From Hygrophila difformis (Eukaryota > Streptophyta > Magnoliopsida > Lamiales > Acanthaceae), in the NCBI GenBank assembly GCA_030278955.1, contig JAOANR010000003.1:26241227-26305226 (forward strand): 64,000 bases of DNA. Reading direction: 5' to 3'. The notes under the pieces were generated by a model. It was not told the origin of the DNA, did not search any database, and saw only the letters and a list, made by a program, of their open reading frames with translations. The translations under genes and the position numbers were made by a program. This document shows, piece after piece, positions 22,040 to 33,634 of this stretch (within the stretch, counting starts at the first letter, position 1; each line of letters starts with the position of its first letter).

Positions 22040-23281
22040 AGGCGTCTGAACCCCCATATGCAAGAAGTGGTAAGGAAAGAAGTTATCAAGCTCTTAGATG
22101 CTGGTATCATCTATCCTATATCTGATAGAAAATGGGTTAGCCCAGTGCAGGTAGTACCTAAGCGTGGGGGGATGTGCATAACTACTAACGAACAAGGAGA
22201 AGAAGTGGCGACAAGGCCAGTAACCGGTTGGCGAGTTTGCATCGACTACCGGAAGCTCAATACCGCTACACGGAAGGATCACTTTCCCTTGTCGTTCATT
22301 GATCAAATGCTCGAGAGGTTGGCCGGGAGGGAGTACTACTGTTTTTTGGATGGTTATTCGGGCTATAATCAAATTGTAATATCTAGTGAAGATCATGACA
22401 AAACTACTTTCACTTGCCCGTATGGAACTTTTGCATACAGGCGCATGCCTTTTGGCCTTTGCAATGCGCCTGCAACTTTTCAGCGATGCATGATGTCTAT
22501 ATTCTCCGAATTTATCGAAAAATGCATTGAAGTTTTCATGGATGACTTCTCTGTATATGGAGATACTTTTGATGAATGTTTGACTAATTCTGCAAAAATT
22601 TTAAAAAGATGCGAGGACACTAACCTAGTTTTGAACTGGGAAAAGTGCCATTTCATGGTCACCGAAGGTATTGTGTTGGGTCATCGCATCTCGCGCGCAG
22701 GCATCGAAGTCGATAGAGCCAAAGTCTCAATCATCTCCAATCTTCCATTACCTAAGTCAATAAAAGCAGTTAGGAGCTTCTTAGGGCACGCCGGTTTTTA
22801 CCGGAGGTTTATTAAAGATTTTTCTAGAATTGCCAAGCCGCTTACTAACTTACTTTGTAAAGAAAATTCTTTCGTAATAAATGAAGCGTGTGTTCAAGCC
22901 TTTGACACGCTCAAAAAGATGTTGATTTCTGCTCCGATAGTGCAACCACCCGATTGGTCAATACCTTTCGAGGTAATGTGCGATGCAAGTGATCTCGCCG
23001 TGGGTGCAGTTCTTGGGCAACATAAGGAAGGGAAACATTGTGTAATTCATTACGCAAGTCACGCCCTGAATGAAGCCCAAATCAACTACACCACCATGGA
23101 AAAAGAGATGTATGATGTGGTTTTTGCGTTTGATAAATTCAGACAGTACCTCATTGGTACGAAAACCATAGTGTACACAGATCACTCTGCACTGAGATAC
23201 TTGTTTAGCAAACAAGATGTCAAACCTCAATTAATCAGGTGGGTACTTCTGTTGCAGGAATTCGATATCATAAAAAGATAG
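22040..23281 (+). pseudogene. Element 2 pol, reverse transcriptase and RNase H
   Basis: Continues the same frame after TAA 22037-22039. RT blocks: [47 protein letters not shown], and the catalytic FMDDF with Asp codons at 22541-22546. RNase [49 protein letters not shown]. The frame stops at 23279-23281 just before the RNase H end; the last conserved residues ([10 protein letters not shown]) are in the next frame. It would copy element RNA, but is broken by stops. Confidence 0.88.
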
Positions 23282-24696
23282 AAAAGGCAGAGACAATGGT
23301 GCTGCTGACCATTTGTCTCGAATAGAAAATGATAAAAATGAGATAGCCGTCAATGAAAATTTTCCGGACGAGCAACTGTTTGCCTTGCACCTTCATGATC
23401 AAGCTTGTCCATGGTTTTCCGACATCGCTAACTTCTTAGCATGTGGAATAACCCCACCATTCCAGCACAAGGGCCATAAAGCAAGGTTCAACCGAGATGA
23501 AGTCAACTACTTCTGGGAAGATCCTTATCTCTTCAAGCATTGTGCAGATTCGATTATTCGACGATGTGTAACTGAGCACGAGGCTTATCAAATCGCTAAA
23601 AAATGCCATGAATCGGAATATGGAGGTCACCATGGCCCCAGTCGAACAACTCATAAAGTGCTCGAGTGTGGTTTTTATTGGCCTACCATTTACGAGGATT
23701 GCAGGGCGTTTGTTAAGGCTTGCGACAGATGCAAAAGACTAGGGAATATCTCCAAGAGGGATGAAATGCCTCAAAAAAGAATTCTCACCCTTGAGATTTT
23801 TGATGCATGGGGTATTGACTTCATGGGACCATTCCCGACATCTGATGGGAATCATTACATCTTGGTGGTTGTCGATTACGTGTCCAAGTGGGTTGAGGCT
23901 GTTGCGCTGCCAACCAATGATGGTAACCAAGTCATCAAATTTTTGAAAAATAACATTTTCAATAGATTTGGTGTACCTAGGGTAATCATATCTAATGGAG
24001 GAACCCACTTTGTTAACAAAACCTTTGCAAATCTTATGAGCAAAAGTGGGATTCTCCACAAGATAGGCACGCCTTATCATCCCCAAACTAGTGGCCAAGT
24101 CGAGGTATCAAACCGCGAAATCAAACATATACTCGAGGCCACTGTGGGGATAACCCGTAAAGATTGGTCACGTAAGCTCAATGATGCACTATGGGCATAC
24201 CGCACTGCATTCAAGACTCCTATTGGGATGTCCCCTTATAGGCTTGTCTTCGGAAAAGCCTGTCACTTGCCCGTAGAACTAGAGCATAAAGCTTACTGGG
24301 CCGTAAAACGCTTAATTTTGATCCAAGAATTGCTCAGGGCAAACGCAAGTTGGACCTCAATGAAATTGAGGAAATATGTGCGCAAGCTTATGAAAGCTCA
24401 AGGATTTACAAAGAGCGGACTCAGAAGTTACATGATTGTCGTATTAAATCTAAACACTTCTATGTTGGCCAAAATGTCTTGTTATTCAATTCTAAGTTGA
24501 AGCTGTTCCCGGAAAGCTTAGATCCAGATGGGAAGGGCCATACGAAGTGGTGCACGTGTTTGAGAGTGGAGCTGTCAGGATTCGAACTGACAAGGGAGAG
24601 CTGGTGGTGAATGGACAGAGATTGAAGGAGTACATCGGACAGTTCGACCCCGAAAAAGAAGTTCAAATGATATCAGAGCCGGCCTATGTTCAATAA
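23282..24696 (+). pseudogene. Element 2 pol, integrase
   Basis: The main frame is 23313-24500, with the C-terminus shifted to another frame near 24340 and again near 24520. It ends at TAA 24694-24696. The zinc-binding part has H..H ([15 protein letters not shown]) and CDRC. In the core, [13 protein letters not shown] gives the first Asp (23817-23819). The second catalytic position, normally Asp in the ISDGGTHF motif, is Asn here ([11 protein letters not shown] 23994-23996). The Glu after GQVE is present ([16 protein letters not shown]). Later blocks are [20 protein letters not shown] and [20 protein letters not shown]. The Asn and the frameshifts mark it as inactive. Confidence 0.87.
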
Positions 24697-24802
24697 AAAT
24701 ATATATATATATACTTATATAATTATTTATTACATAGCATATTCATTTTCTTGGGCAATAAGTATCCAAACAGCAACTAAACATTTAGAGTACTAAAACT
24801 CT

Positions 24803-24820
24803 AAATGTGAGGATGTTGAT
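24803..24820 (+). other. LTR-junction motif, internal copy 1 of element 2
   Basis: aaatgtgaggatgttgat, identical to the motif at the real 3' LTR start (32854-32871). It is preceded by a small inverted repeat, acatttagag...ctctaaatgt. It lies about 110 bp after pol. Confidence 0.8.
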
Positions 24821-25705
24821 ATTTGGAGAAAAATCTAATAATTTTCTTATATTTGCTTTGCAGGAATTCATGGAATCGACAAAAAGAAAAACAAAGCTTC
24901 AAAAACCAGGTTCCTGGTTGGATTAATATTGCAATTAATGGAAATTAATTTCGGAAATTAGAGAAATCTAAAGTCCGGAATAAATCCACAAAATAGCAGT
25001 GTTAATCAAACCTAATTTATGCAAGCAATAAATATTTAGAATAATTGTTGTGTGTAAATATGCATGCTCGGTATGTTTAATTTATAGAAAATGCATAATT
25101 TTAGAAAATGTTGAAAACTGGAAAATTCCAAAAAATTTTCTAAGTGTTGCCTTGGTAATTTCTTCCAATTCGGCCTCCAAGCCAATTCGGTTTAGACCGA
25201 ATTGACCAAAAAGATCGAATTGATCCTCCAAGGCACACATTCGGTGTAAATAATGCTAAGTAGCAATTCGGTCTAAGGAATTCGGTCTATACCGAATTGA
25301 TTCTGAAAGACCGAATTGATCTACAAAAGCATTATTTTGTTCTTAGTCTCATTTCTGCAAGTGACCAATTCGGTCTACAAGGCAATTCAGTCTATACCAA
25401 ATTGCCTGAATAGACCGAATTCCCTCACAAAAGCACCCTCTATTTTTCTAAAGTGTCCAATTCGGTATACTCACTCCAATTCGGTCTTATGTCAATTCGG
25501 TCTATACCGAATTGATTTTAAATAACGAATTGCAAAGAGTTGTTTGTGTCTTTCTCCCAATTCGGTCTACAAGCTAATTCGGTCTATACCGAATTGGCTT
25601 AGAGACCGAATCCCTCACAAACAATTGGGGATTTCATCAATTCGGTCTAGACCGAATTGATGATTCGGTCTCCATTAGACCGAATTGACTCCTGTCCCAC
25701 TACCC
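24821..25705 (+). promoter_or_regulatory. LTR-like region upstream of the second gene of element 2
   Basis: Non-coding. It begins at an LTR-start-like TGATATTTGG (24817) and contains the palindrome array at 25170-25690. It leads into a TATA box, so it looks like a promoter region derived from or resembling an LTR. Confidence 0.55.
25170..25690 (+). repeat. Array of nested palindromes built on ATTCGGTCTATACCGAAT
   Basis: About six units spaced roughly 95-100 bp apart. A unit has an inner palindrome (ATTCGGTCTATACCGAAT or close variant) flanked by an outer pair, caattcggtct on the left and agaccgaattg on the right. Each unit can therefore fold as a hairpin within a hairpin. The same units occur in the LTR at 33196-33530 and 34526-35110. 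Confidence 0.85.
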
Positions 25706-25713
25706 TATATAAA
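25706..25713 (+). promoter_or_regulatory. TATA box of the internal promoter of element 2
   Basis: TATATAAA in the context ccctatataaaccc, about 15 bases after the last palindrome and 140 bases before the ATG at 25847. Spacing and context fit a plant core promoter. Promoter activity is inferred. Confidence 0.6.
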
Positions 25714-25846
25714 CCCTTTCACCTTCTTCCCTCTCATTTCCACTCCACACTTAGAAAAAAATCCCCGATTCCCTCTCGCAAACCCTGTCTCCTTCGCGAA
25801 GCCAGTCGATCAAACCAGAGCTTTAACCCGTCCAAATTGTTCAAAA

Positions 25847-27833
25847 ATGGCTTCTTCGTCTTCTAATCCAAGTGGGAGCATAGGGTAAGTTCTCTATTTT
25901 CGATTTTGTACCCCCATTGTCGCGATTCCAGTTTTGTGTTTTCATGGGTTTTGCGAAATTAGGGGCGGGGAAGGGATTGTAGCCTGTTTTTGTGTTGGGG
26001 ATGGTCGAAATGTGTTCGGAATGGGTTGGGCATGATCGGAGTAGGCTAGAACAGGGTAGTGCGAACTAGGCCTTTTGAATGTTTTAGCTCAAAACTGCCA
26101 TTGTTGACTGTTAGAGCTTGTTGTGTTTAGGCATGGTGTTTACTTTGAAAAATTTGGGTTCCAAAACCCTCAAAATTCTGTTTTTGCCCATTGTGTAAAT
26201 ATTGTTGTCACTCCATTGATTGATGACAGTGATATTATTTAGAAAACTGTGATAATGATGAACACAGGGGTGGCTTTTTCCTTTGCACCACTGTGTTTAT
26301 ATGTGTTTTGATGGTGATTGAATAAACATGATTGATTGGGAGAACACTGGGGTTATTTTCTATTAACCACTGTGTTATTTTTATTATTAGACATTTGATG
26401 ATGAGTGATTGAATAAGCATGAGTGCTTGAAAATTGTGAAAAATATTGGCATGAATAAACTGTGTTATGTATTTGTTTGCATGCTACTGTATTATGTGAA
26501 CCTTGTCTAAAAAAATGTTTTGTGGGTACCTGTGTACTCCACTTTGCAAACTCAATTGAAAAGTTGATGTTTGTATAAACTTGGAAACATAGGTTACAAA
26601 CAAAACCATGCCAAAATTTTTCCTGACATGTGTTTCTCAAACACTGTTGGTTTGGCATTTATGTATGAAAAAGACAAAAAGTTTGTAGAATGTTTGTTTG
26701 TATTAAGTGTTTGACTTACACATGTGGGATATGTGGGGAATCAACAAAGTATAGCAATTTTGCTCACTTTTCATCACCCATTATCCAACAAAAATCCAAA
26801 TGGGGGACCACTCACACCCCCAATTTTATTAAATAAAAAGTCAACACTTTTAATAAAATCTAAAAATAGTCTTTGTGTGTGTTTGTTTTTATTTTCCTTA
26901 ATCCATTGCCTCATGCTAGCAATTGTAAATAATCAAGTGCATTTATTCTCCATCATTGAATTTTCCTCATCCCATCACACATGTTTTAAATCACTTTTAT
27001 AAGTGATTAAAAATAAAAATCTCCTTTGTAGGCTCAATAGCTTATAAAAATTCCATCTTTTGGTCTCTTGACCATTTGAAAAATTCCTTAGGCTATTTTT
27101 AGTCTAAGAAAAATTATAAGAGTCCAAGACTCTTATTTTTCTTTTCTTCCCTTGGAATTAGTTGTGTTCAATAATGTTAGATTTTACAATCTAACTTGGT
27201 ATCTTAGTAACTATCTTTTGCCTAAATAAGTTCAGGTAAAGCCAATTAACTCACATTTAGAGCAAAGCTCAAAATGTGAGGATGTTGATTTTTAACTTGA
27301 ATCTTATTCTATTAAAAATTTGTCAAAAATATTCTCATCTTCTCTTCTTCAGGGACCAATATATCATTGAGGATTCCATAATGGGGCTTCCAAAGACAAC
27401 TCCAGATCTTGCCTTTCTGGAAATTGAACGGATGAAGAAGGAAATAAACGAAAGTAGACAAGCCTTGGGGAATGAATTTTCATTAAAGATGGACCCACAG
27501 ATCGAATGGAGGTTCGAAATGAAGGAGCATTGGTGGAGAGATATTCCAGAAGAGAAGAGAAATCACAAGGCCATGGGACTTGAAAGAGATTTTTGCAAGC
27601 ATGTTCTGAATTTCTCGAATAATGAGTTCACACACGCCACATTTGATCAGAGATTCTCTCCCGAAGTTTATTATGAAAGGATGTCCTGGAGGATGTTTGA
27701 GCAGAAAGGCCGATGGAATAGATTACTGGAGCAAAAGTTTGGAGATAAGAAAGTGGCAGCCTTTGAGCCGATCCCTATCCAACCAGCCATCACAGAAGAA
27801 ACCAAGAGGTACTATGCCAGAAAATTCCTCTAG
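25847..27833 (+). pseudogene. Second gene of element 2: short exon 1, intron, start of exon 2
   Basis: Exon 1 is ATG 25847 to 25884, coding MASSSSNPSGSI plus two bases of a Gly codon. The donor GTAAGT is 25885-25890. The acceptor tctcttcttcAG ends at 27352. Joining 25884 to 27353 keeps the frame and runs into DQYIIEDSIMGLPKTT. Exon 2 continues as TPDLAFLEIERMKKEINESR and WRFEMKEHWWRDIPEEKR to a TAG at 27831-27833. No known domain is recognised. The intron (1468 nt) contains another LTR-junction motif at 27272-27289. Phase agreement is the best evidence that the splice is real; RNA evidence is lacking. Confidence 0.55.
27272..27289 (+). other. LTR-junction motif, internal copy 2 of element 2
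   Basis: aaatgtgaggatgttgat again, preceded by acatttagag...gctcaaaatgt, followed by TGATTTTTAAC. It lies inside the proposed intron, 64 bases before the acceptor. Confidence 0.75.
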
Positions 27834-27841
27834 TACAACAA

Positions 27842-29235
27842 GTGGCGGTATCCGGGATGTTCTCCATGACAGACAACTTCCCATTCTTGTACAAGAAAGA
27901 GTTATTTGACAATGGGACCATCTGCGGACCGGAGGAGCAATTGTGGCTCACAAAGCACGCTAAGGCACGCCATACTGAAATGGCATACAATTTTTGGGAA
28001 AAGCCCGTGTTGAGTTATGGAGCAGCCCACCACACCCCGATGCTGGATCGATCATTGAGCGTACAAAGGCAATAAGAAAACTGTGGGGCGAGTACATGAA
28101 AGCATGGGGGAGTTGGGAGAAGGATATCCAAGTCCCCGTGCTAAACCCAGGAGTGGTGATACCGCCGGGGAATGAGGAAATTATCCCAACATTTTTGCCA
28201 AAGAGATTCTCGGCGGTTGAGCCTAGAGAAGCCACGATGAATGAGATGCCAAATTTTGCACTCATCAGAGCCGAATGCACTGCAATGATCCAAACCAGAA
28301 GCTGGACAAAAATGGGCAGACGAAAAAAGCAGATAAAGCTAATGGATGACAATAAGTGCCTAGGATTTTTGAACGTTCCACCGGTCCGGGACTTATCAAA
28401 ACTGAAGGAGAAGAAGGCAGATATAATGGACACCCTCTACGCTGATATGAAACAAAGATTCTTCAATCTTTTGCAGGAAATGGATAGGGAAGGCCTGAGA
28501 TACTGCCAGGAAAACAGAGGAGGGCGATTATGTTGTGACGTGGGGTTCCAAGGAGTTTTGGGTAGATATTTCACGGACAAATGGACCGCCCAGCTTACAG
28601 CTATGACCAAGCCTAAATTCATCACGAAATATCTGAGAATTAAAGGTCCGGAATTGGGGCTGTGGACCGAAGCTGATGATAAGATGGTCGATGATTATGT
28701 GGACCCAACATCCGAACCCCACCATTCAATCGAATCGGAGTCCCATCCAACTGAGACCGAGCCAGAGCCGCCGAAGAAGAAGAGGAAATTGATAAAACTG
28801 GCTGAGAAAGAAAAAACTGGAAGGCCAGCTGAGCCACAAATCAAGATTCAAGGACCGAAGCCTTCCAGCCAGCCCAGAATAATTCCACCTGTGCCGAAAT
28901 ACTATGGTGAACCTACAAAGCTAAAGGACAAGGGCAAAGGGCATGTATTTGAATTATCGAAGAAGGAGCAGAGGCGTCTGGCCAAAGAAAATTTTGATAC
29001 TGAAGTGGCAAAGAAAGCCCAAGAGAAAGCCGACGCAGAAATTGCTGAGAAAGAACAAAGACTTGCAGACGCTGAACGGGCTGAAGAACGGGTTGCTGAG
29101 TATGAGGCAAGGCAAATCGAAAGAGAAAGGCGGGAGAAAGAGAAGCAGAGGCAGAAATGGCTAAAGAAAATGAAGAATGTAGGCAGAAGAGGGAGGATGA
29201 GAGAGCCGAAAGGAGAAGAGAGGGGGACGAAATGA
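27842..29235 (+). pseudogene. Second gene of element 2: middle part with NLS and coiled coil
   Basis: The protein continues after shifts of frame (27842-28075, then 27994-29235). Recognisable only in composition: a conserved-looking part (IERTKAIRKLWGEYMKAWGS, NEEIIPTFLPKRFSAVEPRE, YFTDKWTAQLTAMTKPKF), an acidic linker, the strong nuclear-localisation-like string PPKKKRKLIKL, then a Lys/Glu-rich coiled coil (AEKEQRLADAERAEERVAEY). I do not recognise a family. Its position between pol and the plant-transposon-protein domain suggests one long protein. Confidence 0.6.
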
Positions 29236-30152
29236 TGAGGAAGAATGAGGAGGAGAAAAAGAAAGAGGCAAAAATGCACGAAAACGTAAAAAAAGCCCGG
29301 GAAGAGGAAGAAAATAGGAAAGCTGCTGAGAAACTGCAGGCTGAAATGGAGCAGAGAAAGAAGACTGAGGCCACAAAGGAGGCCGATGTTGGGGACGATG
29401 ATTGTCAAATAATCAGCGAAACCAACATCGTGCCTATTAAAGTAAAAGCAAAGCCGGGTGAATGGGCCAAGGACAAAGAGAAACAACAGAAGGAGATAGC
29501 TACTAGAAAGAGTGGGATTGAGGAGAAAATGGACAAGATTGCTGAAGGGTTAAAACCCACAGAAGAGATAGAGGAAATGGTGCACCAGAGAGGTGAAATA
29601 ATTGGAGATGTGCTGAAAAGAGGTGCCGAACTAATGGAAGAACTGGGGCATGTCACTGAGGAAAATCCAACTGACACTGCTGTTGAACCTCAACCCACAG
29701 TGCAAGAAATGCTGAGAAATGAGAGCAGCGGAGGTAATGAGCAAGCAGATTTGGAAACCATGGAGGACCTCTTCAAAGACAAGACCATCCAACAAATCCT
29801 CCAAGGCGATTTTGACATTACAAGGAATCAGGGAGATGGAATGACAGAACAAGGAGTCGAAGAATTAAACAAAGGGAGGGAAGTGGAGGTACCACAAAAA
29901 GAATATCAACCTGTTGTTGATCCCTTCTTTCCCGATGTTTTATTCAACTCTGTATTTCATGAAACCCCTTGTAATATGTTTGAACAGGGAACACTTGAGG
30001 GAGAGCTGCAAGCAGATGCACAAGCTGAAACTAAACATCAATTTGAGGGCGAACAGCAGGAACAACATGAGCAGCAGGAGGAGCCGGAGGAAAGCTCGAA
30101 TTCCGACTGGGAGCGAGCAGGCTCTGAGGGAACCCAAGAATCAACAGGATAA
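29157..30152 (+). pseudogene. Second gene of element 2: charged coiled-coil part
   Basis: 331 codons in a different frame from the previous part, overlapping it by about 80 bases. This marks a frameshift near 29200 inside the coiled coil. The sequence is Lys/Glu-rich at first (ERRREGDEMMRKNEEEKKKE), then acidic, ending in a Gln/Glu run (QQEQHEQQEEPEESS). The frame stops at TAA 30150-30152 but continues in the same frame into the next segment, so this is a premature stop rather than a gene end. Confidence 0.6.
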
Positions 30153-31385
30153 GTTCGACTTGCTGGTTATTGGTTAACCTCCACCTCAAAGGGTCGACTA
30201 GGGGTGTCCACCAAGAAGTATAAGAGGTTTCCCATCAAGGATGATGCGGATATAATGAGGAGGTTCAATGGGAGCGAGCAGAATGCGGGGCGCTATATGG
30301 CACTGGCCGACATGTTCATACCCGACAAAGGATTCAGTCCGGAAATGGTAAATCATCCCATGATAATCACTCTGCAAGAACAACATGGATGGACTGAATT
30401 CCTCACGCACCATGGCGAACCTGGGATAGCAGAGCTGGCTCGGGAATTCTACTGCAATTTAAATGTAGCACAGAAGAAAAGTTGGGTGCGAGGAGTTGAC
30501 ATCAACATATCTGGAGAATATCTGAACAACTTCTTCGGCACACCCAACTGGAATTCAGAAGTCCCAGCAACTGAGATTTTTTAAAAAGGAGCATGCAAGG
30601 CAGTTGAGAGGCCATATTACAACAACATCACAAGATCCCTCACTGCCGAGAGCTACACTGGAGAATTCTATTTCACGTCAAGGCACCTGAAGCTGGAGTT
30701 CCAACCCTCATATGACTTCTACTTGTCAAAAATTAGGCCCAACCCTCACGCACACGAGACATCTGGTCGAATGTTGAAGGGTATTGCTAAGCTTTGGCAC
30801 GGGTTGAAGATCAATGTGGGAGAGTATATTTTCCATGTTATGACCACAAGGAGCTTCGGCAGGGCAGCTGCTCTCTGCTATCCCAACCTCATCAGGAGGA
30901 TCTGCGAAGCTCAAGGAGTAGATCTATCAGCTTTCCAGGGGAGCGATCTCATTAAAATGAATCCCCCTATCCAACTTCCAAAGACTCGCGTAGCTGATCC
31001 AGTTGTGTATGCCATGCCAGAGGAATCAGATGCCCAGTCTAGATGCACTCCGAGGAAGCCAGCCAAGCGCCAATCTCGCAAAAAGAAGGCCCGTACTGAA
31101 GTGGCGCCTTCAACAGAAGAAGCTGGAGTCCCCTCCACAGAACCTGTTGCAGAAGAACATCCTATTGATGAGGCACCCACTCCAAGTCAACCTCAAACTG
31201 ATGCCTCCACTCCGAGCCAACCAAGAAAACACCCAGTCCAACTCCCTCGCAGAAGCCAAGATGTGTCTCAGTTTCCAGCTGATTCTCAAACTCTGCTATT
31301 AGTTAGCCAAATGGGAGAGTCGATGATGCAGAGTGTCAAATCGCTTGCCGACGTCATCGTCTCCAACCAGGAAAAGCAATCATAG
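30153..31385 (+). pseudogene. Second gene of element 2: C-terminal 'putative plant transposon protein' domain
   Basis: Same frame as the previous part, with a premature TAA at 30582-30584. Shares domain features with the element 1 ORF: GIAELAREFYCNLNVAQKKS, WVRGVDINISGEYLNNFFG, then SGRMLKGIAKLWHGLKINVG and CYPNLIRRICEAQGVDLSAF. A Pro/Ser/Thr-rich tail with a basic patch (RKPAKRQSRKKKARTE) ends at TAG 31383-31385. The whole second gene would encode well over 1000 residues. No membrane segments are seen, so calling it an envelope would be wrong on this evidence. Confidence 0.7.
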
Positions 31386-32853
31386 AAGGAGGAAGAGTTC
31401 AGACTGATGATGCTCGAAAGAGAAGAAGACTTCAAAAGAAAAGCACTCGAAAGAGGAAGAATCCAACAGAAAAGCAGCTGAACGAGAGGGATAAAACAAG
31501 CATAAAATTTGTCACCTAAATTCACATATTGAATTTAGGCTAATGATGAAATTTTCAAACTATTAAATTGGGATAAAATAATTAAAAATATACATGATAT
31601 AAATTCTTGAGGTTTTGAGCTATAAAAATTTAATGATATGATCACTTGAAAGAAAAACAAACTTTCATGTTGAGAATTTGATTGAATAAATTGCAAGAAT
31701 TTTTTCAAAGGTAAAGTTCAAGAATAAATGTATGACATGATCAAACCATACCATGTGAGATCTGAGCCGAGTCATTTTTACTCATCGTTTCTTTGATTGT
31801 GCGAAAATCAATTCGATTAAAGGAAACTAGAACTTGCAATTGGGACCGATTCAAGACCACGCCATATTCCCGAAATCAAGCATATGATCGAGGCACTTAG
31901 AAAAATCCAAATTTTTGGCCTTCGTTTGAAATCCAAACCCAAAAATATTTTCCCTTTAGGATTTACCAATTTGAGCCTTTAAGCCTATTTTTTCTTTGAA
32001 ACCACTATATTTTCCTAGCTTTATAAAAAGACCAAGAAAATCAAACCCAAGTGTGCACTAACCTATTCTACTAAGGCATTATAATTTATGATCATCAAAA
32101 AGAAAAACATCAATCGCCATTCAAACACCGATTCAAAAAAAAAGAAGAAAAGAAAAGAAAAAGAAAAAGAGGAAAATGTTGAGATCCATTCAACAAGAAT
32201 AAATTGCAATTAACAAAGCAGATTAGATATAGTCTAATGTCATGCAATAGAAAAGAGAAAAACAAAAGAAAGTAAAAGTATTGATGATCATAGATTTTAA
32301 ATAAAAACATGTCAAGTTATGGTGGAATGGATTCGTGTCACTTCTCAACCCAATAATTCCCTTCCATAGCGATGTTACAACCGTATGCCCCGTTATAACC
32401 CTTAATAAGACCTCGGGATCTCGATTTTAAGAAATGAGTAGGTGGCGAGTTGGTCTGATTGCAAGCCTATGGGATAATTTAATTGAATTTGATTATGAGT
32501 CAATGTCTAAAATCCAATTTAAGAGTGAGTGAAATTTCCGATTCTACTATATATGAGGCTCTACTTTGATTGATTAATGTTCATGTCATGCTTGAATTCA
32601 AGAATTAAACCAGTGAGATTTTCTATAATATATTCAAGAAGAATTAACAATAATGATTGGTATGTATATCTACTCAAGTGAAAAATATCATTTCATTAAA
32701 CACTGCAATCAAGAGAGTTTAATACTTGTAATTTTGATTATCTTATCCCAATATAAAAAGAATGAAATTTTTGAAGCCACGCAAATGGATTGAATGTGCA
32801 GAGTCCTTGCTCTTAGGAGCATTGACTCTGACTGCTCGGGGACGATCAGTATT
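31386..32853 (+). other. Non-coding 3' region of element 2
   Basis: About 1.5 kb of AT-rich DNA between the second gene and the 3' LTR. It includes a purine-rich stretch near 32130-32175. No sustained frame is seen. Confidence 0.6.
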
Positions 32854-32867
32854 AAATGTGAGGATGT
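32854..32867 (+). other. Polypurine/LTR junction of element 2
   Basis: aaatgtgaggatgt directly before the LTR start TGATAATGGCC at 32868. The upstream ctcggggacgatcag resembles the gggacgagcaa block before the element 1 junction. Confidence 0.75.
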
Positions 32868-33195
32868 TGATAATGGCCAAAATTGTCCATTATTTCCAAT
32901 CCATTTCCGTGTCTGAGACGGACATTTTGATCATATTCCCATCTTATTTTAATAAGAAAGCAGTTGAATTCGACAAATTAATGCAAGTTTGTAAGAATAA
33001 TAAGCTGGTAATGAAAAACACAAAAATATGCAATTTTAATTGCATTCGTGTTAGAAAAATCCAAAAACATGAAAAAAGAAAAAAGAAAAGAAAAAGGAAT
33101 GAAAAGATGGGCAAAAGAATAAAATAGCCCACAAAAATAAAAAAGATAGGAAAAAGAATGAAAATCCCACAAAATGAAATTTTTGGCTAAGTACT

Positions 33196-33530
33196 TCGGT
33201 CTAGGCAATTCGGTGTACCGAATTGCCCATATAGACCGAATTACTGAAGAATAAAGAAGAAAAATAGACAAAGTGTTGAGAGGAGAAGCAAGATGCCCAA
33301 TTCGGTCTATGCAATTCGGTTTACACCGAATTGATTGCATAGACCGAATTGATTCAAGACAAGGAAGCCAAGCAGGAGACCATGAGCAATTCGAAACATG
33401 CAATTCGGTCTACATTTAAACCGAATTGATGTTGAAGATTGCATTCCAGCCCAAGGATCAAGAAAGAAAGTCTTCAAGCAATTTGATGTCCATCAATTCG
33501 GTCTATGCCGAATTGCATTTGGAGACCGAA
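33196..33530 (+). repeat. Nested palindrome array, LTR cluster 1
   Basis: Four units of the caattcggtct / accgaattg type, spaced about 90-100 bp, ending about 100 bp before the LTR TATA box. They parallel the array before the internal promoter. Confidence 0.82.
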
Positions 33531-33626
33531 TTAAGTACAAGAACATCCAGGTGAAGCTGTGGAACACGTGGGAAAAGCATGTCATTTCTAATGGGCCCTG
33601 ATGGGCCTAAGGTTTTGAAGAACAAG

Positions 33627-33634
33627 TATAAAAG
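33627..33634 (+). promoter_or_regulatory. TATA box of the element 2 LTR
   Basis: TATAAAAG in the context aacaagtataaaagcag, the best TATA match in the LTR, just downstream of palindrome cluster 1. Transcription start inferred about 30 bases later. Confidence 0.6.

Noticed and set aside
25170..25690. Regularly spaced repeats resembling a CRISPR array
   Set aside because: The repeats are imperfect nested palindromes, the spacers are not uniform, and the setting is a plant retrotransposon.
24817..27289. Interpretation as a complete solo LTR inserted in element 2
   Set aside because: No target duplication or clear CA end was found, and it contains an in-phase exon and donor that fit the downstream gene. 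Kept as an LTR-like promoter region.
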